Of a stretch of DNA of 5,185 bases, positions 1-4,777 are shown piece after piece. Position 1 is the stretch's first letter; every line of letters starts with the position of its first letter. A program made the position numbers and the translations under genes. Under the pieces are notes generated by a model. The model saw only the letters and a program-made list of their open reading frames with translations, did not search any database and was not told where the DNA came from. The stretch comes from Acidobacteriota bacterium (GTDB lineage: Bacteria > Acidobacteriota > Terriglobia > Acidiferrales > UBA7541), in assembly GCA_003161495.1 (NCBI GenBank), contig PMOP01000353.1, positions 228 to 5,412 of the forward strand, written 5' to 3'.

Positions 1-137
1 CGCCTTTTCGCTTCAATGCGATGTCTTCGCGCGAACGGCGCATCCTGCATCTCGTCTTGAAAGAAGAGTCCGGCGTCCGCAGCGAAAGCGAAGGCGCGGG
101 CGAAGAGCGGCAGGTTGTCGTTTACCCCGCCAATTAA
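1..137 (+). CDS. jag: Jag/KhpB (SpoIIIJ-associated) RNA-binding protein, C-terminal R3H domain, 5' end outside window
   Basis: Only the last 44 codons are inside the window (reading frame from base 3, TAA at 135-137). The peptide contains NAMSSRERRILHLVL, then a Ser-Glu-Gly/Gly-rich turn, and ends RQVVVYPAN. This is the usual end of the R3H domain of Jag/KhpB proteins: an M-S-S-x-E-R-R-I-x-H helix with the Arg-x3-His signature, a T/S-E-S-E-G loop and a final R-x-V-V-V strand. In the family the protein has a Jag-N region, a KH domain and then R3H. It binds RNA and is encoded next to the membrane insertase yidC, near rnpA and rpmH. The gene converges on the - strand operon and its last 125 nt lie opposite the end of the hydrolase gene. 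It is too short here to appear as a long ORF, but the motif match is clear. The N-terminal domains cannot be checked. Confidence 0.85.
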   Translation, partial: PFRFNAMSSRERRILHLVLKEESGVRSESEGAGEERQVVVYPAN

Positions 138-1425
138 AAAACAACGGAACATCCAGGCAGGATTGATACTCAGGTTCTCTGAAACCGTGGGAAATGATAT
201 GCCCTGCTGCATCGAAGACTACGTCAAAGGTGAATCCAGCCGCTCTTGGCCGAATCTTGGAGCTTCCCCCTTCTGACGATTGTGGATCAGTCGCCGCGTC
301 GGGGACATTTTCCCTGAAAAATCGCACATCGGAAATCTCGACCACGGTTTGCTGCCCTTCTCTTTGCCTTACCCGCCAGACCGGGTAGCGAGCGAACCAC
401 AGAAAAATCTGCACATCGTGCAGCTTCCTTGCTTGCTCGATCAAGTCGCGCGATTGCGCGTCGCCGTACAATTGCGTGGTCTCCGCCGCGCCGCTCGGTT
501 CATGAAAAGTGGTCCGCCACACACCCTCCGGAGTGCTGACCAACCCTACCCAATGCGTGAACGTCGGAGGCAGGGGTAGTGCCGCGAGGCTTTCCACTTG
601 CAGATGCTGCGCAGCCGCAAAACGTTCCACGTCCGCCAGAGCCTTGTGATGCGTTACAGCCGCCAAGCCAATATATGCGCACAATACCGCCAGACCCACA
701 CGGCACCAACCGGCACGCGTCCACCTAAAACACGTGCCCTGCACAGCTGGAACAAAAATCAGGACCGCAAAGATCGCGCTCACAAAAGCTACCACCACAA
801 TCGGGAACCCGTATCCCGCGGAGTTCGCGAATAAATAAGTTCCGAGCGCTCCGGCCGTGAGCGCAATCCAGACAGCAATGGCACGTCGCCAGAATTGCCC
901 GGGCCTCCGATAGCACCACGCGGCAAGCTGCGGCACGAGGGCGATCCCTGTCAGCGTCAAATCGACAATGAAAATCCAATCCCAGGCCGGACGCGAATAT
1001 CGCAGCGGGCTCCAAACCATGGTTCCAAAATTGGTGACCAGATCGAGAAAAATGTGCGTTGCGATTCCCACGGCATAAATTGCGAAGAGCGTCAGGAACG
1101 GCGGTGTTTGCCATTTTAATGCGCGGGCAACGTGTATTGACACAATAGTTAATAGGAGCGCCCAAATTGGCAGGATCACGGCGGAGTGAGTGATGTTGCG
1201 GTGCCACTCCATGATCGCGAGTGGATTGCGCGCCAGCGGCCCCGCAAATATATCAATATCCGGGAACATGGATCCGAGACAGCATGCCACGATTGCGGCG
1301 CGCGCCGTGGGAGAGCTGATCGCTCGAGCCGCCCCGCCATCGCCGCCTCCCGCGGGAATATCGCGCCCGGCGAAGAGCGCCTTTCCGGTCAGTGCGCCCA
1401 CAATTCCGTGCGTGATTGTATCCAT
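13..1425 (-). CDS. YdjM/DUF457-family membrane-bound metal-dependent hydrolase with large C-terminal domain
   Basis: The 470-residue product starts at ATG (MDTITHGIVGAL). The N-terminal half matches the YdjM / LexA-regulated inner-membrane hydrolase family (PF04307 type). Likely metal ligands are H6, the FPDID motif (D56, D58), the EWHRNITHS motif (H75, H80) and TH-x3-LD (H124, D128), followed by SRPAWDW near 144-150. About six or seven hydrophobic segments can be seen, roughly at 43-60, 81-100, 108-130, 150-170, 182-200, 206-228 and 243-257. Residues 260-425 then look like a soluble domain. The last 41 residues are strikingly arginine-rich and are encoded opposite the 3' end of jag, so they are probably a lineage-specific extension rather than a folded part of the family. 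A Gly/Ala-rich insert lies at about 20-39. No substrate has been firmly established for this family. The gene starts 65 nt after the bactofilin stop with only a weak Shine-Dalgarno, so it may be co-transcribed with it. Confidence 0.8.
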   Translation of the reverse strand: MDTITHGIVGALTGKALFAGRDIPAGGGDGGAARAISSPTARAAIVACCLGSMFPDIDIFAGPLARNPLAIMEWHRNITHSAVILPIWALLLTIVSIHVARALKWQTPPFLTLFAIYAVGIATHIFLDLVTNFGTMVWSPLRYSRPAWDWIFIVDLTLTGIALVPQLAAWCYRRPGQFWRRAIAVWIALTAGALGTYLFANSAGYGFPIVVVAFVSAIFAVLIFVPAVQGTCFRWTRAGWCRVGLAVLCAYIGLAAVTHHKALADVERFAAAQHLQVESLAALPLPPTFTHWVGLVSTPEGVWRTTFHEPSGAAETTQLYGDAQSRDLIEQARKLHDVQIFLWFARYPVWRVRQREGQQTVVEISDVRFFRENVPDAATDPQSSEGGSSKIRPRAAGFTFDVVFDAAGHIISHGFREPEYQSCLDVPLFFNWRGKRQPAALRPRLRFRCGRRTLLSRRDAGCAVRAKTSH

Positions 1426-1490
1426 GTGGCTGGTTTTTCTTTGCGAATTCTTGAACTGATTTTAGACGCGCGCTGCGCCCGGGGGTTTCG

Positions 1491-1898
1491 CTATTGACCC
1501 ACTCGAATCGGAATCGTCAGCGGCTTCGTGGACTCCGACGCACCGAGCATGTGGCATTGCCCGTCGAATATTCCGCCCGGCTGGATCATAAGACACGGGG
1601 AATGAATTTCGCCAGTGACGACGCCCTTAGCCTGAATTTCGACCCGGCCCTTGGCAAAAATGACGCCGTCGAATTTCCCGGAAATCACGACGTGGTTTCC
1701 CTCGATCTGACCTTCCACTCGCGCCCCTTCGCCCAGGATCAGGCTGTGGGTCGAAATCACGTTTCCCTTTAGCTCTGAATCGATGCGAAACACCCCGGAT
1801 GCTTCCAGGGTTCCCTCAAACCGCGCGCCTTTGTCGAGGAAGCCCGTAAATTCATGTTCCTGCTTGTCTTTGCCGCGTTCTTTCGATCGCCATTGCAT
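1491..1898 (-). CDS. Bactofilin (polymer-forming cytoskeletal protein)
   Basis: The 135-residue protein has a short charged N-terminus (about residues 1-15) and then a single bactofilin/DUF583 domain at about 18-118. The domain shows as a run of short beta strands with regularly spaced glycines: FEGTLEASGVFRID, LKGNV, LGEGARVEGQIEGN, VVISGKFDGVI, VEIQAKGVVTGEI, then the typical closing strand LMIQPGGIFDGQCHM. Bactofilins form nucleotide-independent filaments built from a right-handed beta-helix and act as scaffolds for cell shape, stalks or chromosome-segregation factors. The ATG at 1896-1898 is preceded by a GGGGGA ribosome-binding site (1906-1911) at 7-nt spacing, the same hexamer as before parA. 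The gene lies 156 nt downstream of parB on the same strand. That spacing, with a hairpin and a dyad in between, suggests it can be expressed apart from parAB. A role with ParABS is inference from position and from Myxococcus precedent. Confidence 0.92.
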   Translation of the reverse strand: MQWRSKERGKDKQEHEFTGFLDKGARFEGTLEASGVFRIDSELKGNVISTHSLILGEGARVEGQIEGNHVVISGKFDGVIFAKGRVEIQAKGVVTGEIHSPCLMIQPGGIFDGQCHMLGASESTKPLTIPIRVGQ

Positions 1899-1980
1899 GG
1901 CATCATCCCCCAGACGGAAAAGCTTGCTTTGCGGGAACTCAATTTTACCCGAGCGCCGGGATCCTGAATTTTAAAATCAT

Positions 1981-2009
1981 GGTTCAGTGCCGAAGTAAGC
2001 ACTTGAACC
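1981..2009 (-). terminator. Bulged hairpin after parB, weak terminator or attenuator candidate
   Basis: GGTTCAGTGC (1981-1990) pairs with GCACTTGAACC (1999-2009) to give a 10-bp stem with one bulged T and an 8-nt loop. On the - strand it is followed by ATGATTTTAAAATT, which holds only a short T run and the AT palindrome ATTTTAAAAT (1968-1977). The position, about 45 nt past the parB stop and before the bactofilin gene, suits a partial terminator or an mRNA processing structure. The broken stem and interrupted U tract make it weak. Confidence 0.3.
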
Positions 2010-2038
2010 CGGGAACAGGCGACGGAGCAGAACTTAAG

Positions 2039-2054
2039 TACTACAAATGTAATA
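2039..2054. promoter_or_regulatory. BlaI/MecI-like operator dyad at the parB-bactofilin junction
   Basis: TACTACA-AA-TGTAATA is an inverted repeat with six of seven half-site pairs matching around a 2-nt centre. The TACA-n2-TGTA core is the one recognised by BlaI/MecI/CopY-type winged-helix repressors. It directly abuts the parB stop codon and lies about 140 nt upstream of the bactofilin start, where a promoter for that gene could be. No blaI-like gene is in the window, and I cannot see clear -35/-10 boxes around the dyad, so the regulator and target are inferred. Confidence 0.35.
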
Positions 2055-2963
2055 TTAATTCATCAGGCGCTCGTACAGCCCATTCAATTGTTCCTCATCG
2101 TAAAACTCCAGGATCAATTGGCCGGCATGCCCCTTTGTTGGCATATGTAACAGCACCCGCGTGCCGATGTGCTTCTGCAATTCGTCCACTGCGGCCTGTC
2201 GATTTGGATCGGTAATTTCCGCCTGCGGTCCCTGGCCACGGCCACGAGATCGCCGCGTCGACATCCGTTCGAGCTGCCTGACGGTCAGCTTGCCGCGCGA
2301 GGCCTTGAGCGCCAAGTCGCTTCGCAACTTCCGGTCTTCGATCGCTAGCAGGGCGCGACCGTGGCCGGCCGTGATTTTGCCTTCTTCGATCCATTCGAGC
2401 AGCGGTTCTTCGAGCGAGAGCAAGCGGACAGAATTTGCGACGGTGGCTCGGTCCTTCCCTGTTCTGGAAGCGACTTCATCCTGCGTGAGGTGAAATTGTT
2501 CCATCAGGCGGTCAAATGCGCGCGCTTGCTCGATGGGATTCAGGTCTTCGCGCTGAATATTTTCCACCAGCGTGAGCTCGAGCGCTTGCTCGTCGCTTAC
2601 CTCTCGCAGGACGACCGGCACGCGCAGAAGTTGCGCGCGTTGCGAAGCGCGCCACCTGCGTTCTCCGGCAATGAGCTGAAACCTTGACCCGATCTTTCGC
2701 ACGACCAGCGGCTGGATGATTCCGCTCGACCGAATGGATTGCGCCAGCTCTTCGAGTCCAGTTTCCGCAAACCGCGTCCGAGGCTGAAACGGACTCGGAT
2801 CGATCAGGTCGATGTCGATCTGCAGTGGTCCCCCGCCAACACTTGGCGCTGGGGCGACTGCCGCCGCGGCTCCTAGGTTTGAATTCTGCTGGATAACTTG
2901 CGGAGCTATCTGTGGGTCACGAATCAGTGCCCCCAGCCCCCTTCCCAATGCGTTTCTGGCCAT
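2055..2963 (-). CDS. parB: Chromosome-partitioning protein ParB (Spo0J), CTPase clamp
   Basis: The 302-residue protein has the normal chromosomal ParB layout. It begins MARNALGRGLGALI, the conserved N-terminal segment of the type that stimulates ParA ATPase. An Ala/Pro/Gly linker (about 30-46) follows, then the ParB/Srx nucleotide-binding domain (about 47-140) with the CTP-site motifs GERRWRA (100-106) and ENIQRE (134-139), and NPIEQA after it. The helix-turn-helix region (about 159-182, LTQDEVASRTGKDRATVANS) reads parS, and the C-terminal region (about 255-302) resembles the dimerisation domain. ParB loads at parS as a CTP-dependent sliding clamp, forms the partition complex and recruits SMC. 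The ATG at 2961-2963 lies inside the end of parA and has a near-perfect Shine-Dalgarno 8 nt upstream, so the start is firm. No key residue appears to be missing. Confidence 0.97.
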   Translation of the reverse strand: MARNALGRGLGALIRDPQIAPQVIQQNSNLGAAAAVAPAPSVGGGPLQIDIDLIDPSPFQPRTRFAETGLEELAQSIRSSGIIQPLVVRKIGSRFQLIAGERRWRASQRAQLLRVPVVLREVSDEQALELTLVENIQREDLNPIEQARAFDRLMEQFHLTQDEVASRTGKDRATVANSVRLLSLEEPLLEWIEEGKITAGHGRALLAIEDRKLRSDLALKASRGKLTVRQLERMSTRRSRGRGQGPQAEITDPNRQAAVDELQKHIGTRVLLHMPTKGHAGQLILEFYDEEQLNGLYERLMN

Positions 2964-3717
2964 TTGAGATGACCTCCTTTGCTAGGTTGACGTAGGCTTC
3001 CGCGCCTCTACTATGAATGTCGTAGAAGTGGATTGGTTTTCCATGGCTAGGCGCCTCAGCCAGGCGAACATTCCGTGGGATGACAGATTCAAAGACTTGG
3101 GCGCCAAAAAAGCTTCGAAGGTCCGAGGCGACTTGTTTGGACAACGTCGTGCGCTCGTCATACATCGTAAGCACGATGCCCTCGATGGCAAGATTTGGGT
3201 TCAAAGTCCTTCGGATCCTCATTAGCGTGTCCAAAAGCTCGGAAACACCTTCGAGCGCCAAATACTCGCATTGGATTGGAACCAGGACCGAATCCGCGGC
3301 CGTGAGGGCATTGAGGGTCAGAAGGCCGAGCGCAGGCGGACAATCCATAATGATATAAGTATAGGTGTCCTTTATCTGCTGAAGCATCTTCTGAAGTTGA
3401 TACTCGCGACTTTCTGCCGCAACCAGTTCGACCTCCGCACCAACAAGATTCTTATCTGCAGGAATGAGGTCCAAACCATCGATTTGCGTTTTTAATATGA
3501 TTTTGTCAAGAGGCTCGCCGAGGATTAATGCGTTGTAAAGCGTGCGCCTGACCGGATCCTTGGGAAATCCGATTCCCCCGGTGGTATTGCCCTGGGGATC
3601 GCAATCAATCAAAAGTGTTCGTTGTTCAGAAAGAGCGAGTGAAGCCGCCAGATTAATGGCGGTTGTCGTTTTGCCGACTCCGCCCTTTTGGTTCGCAATT
3701 GCGATGATGCGGCCCAA
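2917..3717 (-). CDS. parA: Chromosome-partitioning ATPase ParA (Soj)
   Basis: The 266-residue protein is a MinD/ParA-type deviant Walker ATPase without an N-terminal helix-turn-helix, as in chromosomal Soj-like ParA. Visible motifs are Walker A KGGVGKTT (11-18, signature lysine K11, P-loop K16), the A' motif LLIDCDPQGN (35-44), Walker B YIIMDCPPALG (121-131), and the C-terminal stretch IPRNVRLAEAPSHGKPI (213-229). ATP-bound dimers bind nucleoid DNA non-specifically; ParB stimulates hydrolysis and the parS complex follows the retreating ParA. The start is TTG at 3715-3717. An in-frame TAA lies immediately upstream (3718-3720) and a GGGGGA ribosome-binding site (3724-3729) sits 6 nt before it, so no longer protein is possible. 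The gene overlaps parB by 47 nt. The nearest parS begins about 54 nt upstream of the start, which suggests ParB feedback on this promoter. Confidence 0.97.
   Translation of the reverse strand: MGRIIAIANQKGGVGKTTTAINLAASLALSEQRTLLIDCDPQGNTTGGIGFPKDPVRRTLYNALILGEPLDKIILKTQIDGLDLIPADKNLVGAEVELVAAESREYQLQKMLQQIKDTYTYIIMDCPPALGLLTLNALTAADSVLVPIQCEYLALEGVSELLDTLMRIRRTLNPNLAIEGIVLTMYDERTTLSKQVASDLRSFFGAQVFESVIPRNVRLAEAPSHGKPIHFYDIHSRGAEAYVNLAKEVISNGQKRIGKGAGGTDS
2972..2980 (-). promoter_or_regulatory. Strong Shine-Dalgarno of parB inside parA
   Basis: On the - strand the sequence reads AAAGGAGGT, followed by 8 nt and the parB ATG. It lies within the parA coding sequence. This is the strongest ribosome-binding site in the window. 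It fixes the parB start and suggests ParB is translated efficiently on its own as well as by coupling with parA. Confidence 0.8.
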
Positions 3718-3743
3718 TTAAGATCCCCCAGGCCGCGAAATCT

Positions 3744-3749
3744 ATCATA
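3744..3749 (-). promoter_or_regulatory. Candidate -10 element of the parAB promoter
   Basis: TATGAT (- strand) matches five of six bases of the TATAAT consensus, lies in an AT-rich stretch, and would place transcription start near 3737, about 20 nt before the parA TTG. No good -35 is visible: the hexamer at 17-bp spacing is CAATTT (3767-3772), which overlaps the edge of the proximal parS. Bound ParB could therefore block this promoter. Weak prediction. Confidence 0.25.
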
Positions 3750-3770
3750 CTAAATACAAAATATGCAAAT

Positions 3771-3786
3771 TGTTTCACGTGGAACA
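3771..3786. promoter_or_regulatory. parS centromere site, parA-proximal
   Basis: The - strand reads TGTTCCACGTGAAACA, an exact match to the bacterial parS consensus TGTTNCACGTGAAACA. It is a 16-bp near-palindrome with the invariant CACGTG core. It sits 54 nt upstream of the parA start, so ParB clamps would load next to their own operon. Confidence 0.95.
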
Positions 3787-4079
3787 ATGTTTTTTAGATA
3801 AATTGGGCTCAATTTTCTGCCACTGGTCGGTGAAATTAAATTTTTCTCGCAAGAAGAGCTATGATTTTGTAGGAAAGCAGAGAGCGTATCCCACGGGATC
3901 AATCCAAAAGGCCAATGTTTCGATTTTCCATGCGATGTTATCAGAGACGGCAGGCCCATACCATTGACTCGAGAACGAGCAAATGAGAACATCCTCAAAC
4001 TGCTATTTCGATGCTTTGCAGCCTCAACTCCAGCCTTATAATCGGAATCAACTTCGCCGGCGAGGGATCCGGAAGGAAA
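3787..4079. other. Non-coding spacer between the two parS sites
   Basis: This 293-nt stretch holds no gene I can support. The part next to parA is AT-rich (about 37% GC over 3781-3840). Open frames cross it on both strands, but their peptides show no domain, have weak TTG starts, and read straight through parS into VPRGT- or FHVEQ-like peptides, a known artefact of parS sites. Visible structures are a 6-bp AT-rich hairpin (AAATTG-GGCT-CAATTT, 3800-3815) and a palindrome cluster near the distal parS (TCGCCGGCGA at 4054-4063, GGATCC and TCCGGA at 4065-4073). No tRNA, riboswitch or convincing terminator was recognised. Confidence 0.6.
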
Positions 4080-4095
4080 TGTTCCACGTGGAACA
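4080..4095. promoter_or_regulatory. parS centromere site, rsmG-proximal
   Basis: TGTTCCACGTGGAACA is a perfect 16-bp palindrome and a common natural parS variant, differing from the TGTTNCACGTGAAACA consensus at one base. It begins 14 nt after the rsmG stop codon and is 309 bp from the second site. Two sites this close to parAB are typical of the main origin-proximal parS cluster. Confidence 0.95.
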
Positions 4096-4109
4096 AACCA
4101 ACTCCTCAA

Positions 4110-4772
4110 CTACTGTTGCGAGATTGATGCCTCTATAGGTCGGCCAACGAGTATAAAACGTCGCTGGGAATCGGGTATCTTGGCAGCTGGTTGCCAATTC
4201 CATCCTGGAGTTGAGGCAATTCTAGTCGAATCTTCCGCCCCGAGCCACAGCATTAGGTGTCCACGTCTGGCGAGACCGTTCGTTGACCAACGAAGCAGTC
4301 GCTTGAATTCACCTACTGCCCGAGAAGTAATGATATTCGCTTGAATGGTTTCCGGGCGTATTTGTTCAAATCTCTCGGCCCGAACCTCCACATCGATTAA
4401 ACTCAAATTTCTTACAACTTCGGATAAAAACGCGCATTTCTTTTTATTAGACTCAATTAAAATAACCTGAATCCCAGGGCTAATAATTTTGAGGGCGAGG
4501 CCCGGAAAGCCGGCGCCTGTACCAATGTCGACCAGTCGACAGTTTTCCACAGGTAGCATTTTCGACCCGTACATGGATTCGCCAAAGTGGCGACCCACAA
4601 TTTCGACTGGATCTGTGACCGAAGTCAGGCCTACAGATCGATTCCATCTGAGTAAAAGGTCAATATATTCGCGAATCTTGGCAATCTGGCCCTCATTTGG
4701 AGAGATAGCATAGATAGATAACGCCTCGCAGATCTGGCGGTCGCTGATAGTGATGGGCGAGGGATTATGCAA
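4110..4772 (-). CDS. rsmG: 16S rRNA (guanine527-N7)-methyltransferase RsmG (GidB)
   Basis: With the TTG start at 4770-4772 the product is 220 residues, close to the 207 of E. coli RsmG. It shows the family's LRWNRSVGLTSVTDPVEIVGRHFGES segment (about 41-66), the SAM-binding glycine loop VDIGTGAGFPGLALKI (81-96), the acidic/lysine motif ESNKKKCAFL (107-116), RAERFE (131-136), and ITSRAVGEFKRLLRW (148-162) with the conserved Arg. RsmG uses S-adenosylmethionine to methylate N7 of G527 in 16S rRNA; loss often gives low-level streptomycin resistance. I prefer the TTG because it has a GGAAGG ribosome-binding site and lies 5 nt after the CPBP stop. An in-frame ATG at 4869-4871 would add 33 residues unlike the family, overlap the CPBP gene by 94 nt, and has no ribosome-binding site. 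LWLG stands where many members have LKG. Confidence 0.95.
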   Translation of the reverse strand: MHNPSPITISDRQICEALSIYAISPNEGQIAKIREYIDLLLRWNRSVGLTSVTDPVEIVGRHFGESMYGSKMLPVENCRLVDIGTGAGFPGLALKIISPGIQVILIESNKKKCAFLSEVVRNLSLIDVEVRAERFEQIRPETIQANIITSRAVGEFKRLLRWSTNGLARRGHLMLWLGAEDSTRIASTPGWNWQPAAKIPDSQRRFILVGRPIEASISQQ

Positions 4773-4777
4773 TTTTG

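Noticed and set aside
725..1207. 160-codon - strand frame inside the hydrolase gene
   Set aside because: It is a shadow of the hydrolase in another frame, with Cys/Arg/His-rich composition and no motif; the hydrolase frame carries clear metal-ligand motifs.
1426..1490. GC-rich repeats between bactofilin and hydrolase as a terminator
   Set aside because: The GCGC-type stem is very short and not followed by a T run on the - strand; it looks like chance in GC-rich DNA.
2095..2394. - strand frame inside parB
   Set aside because: Shadow of parB in another frame; rich in Arg/Ala/Gly, with no domain.
3887..3902. TATCCCACGGGATCAA as a possible third, degenerate parS
   Set aside because: It lacks the CACGTG core and differs from consensus at several conserved bases.
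3770..3967. 65-codon + strand frame beginning MFHVEQ
   Set aside because: The MFHVEQ start is simply parS read as codons. The rest has no domain and there is no supporting ribosome-binding site.
3750..4109. 119-codon open frame on the - strand across the rsmG-parA gap
   Set aside because: TTG start, no ribosome-binding site of note, no recognisable domain, and it reads through both parS sites as VPRGTF / VPRET; this is a familiar artefact of parS-containing spacers.
4543..4551. TTTTCCACA, one mismatch from a DnaA box
   Set aside because: Single isolated site within the rsmG coding sequence, with no cluster or AT-rich unwinding region; the origin is not in this window.
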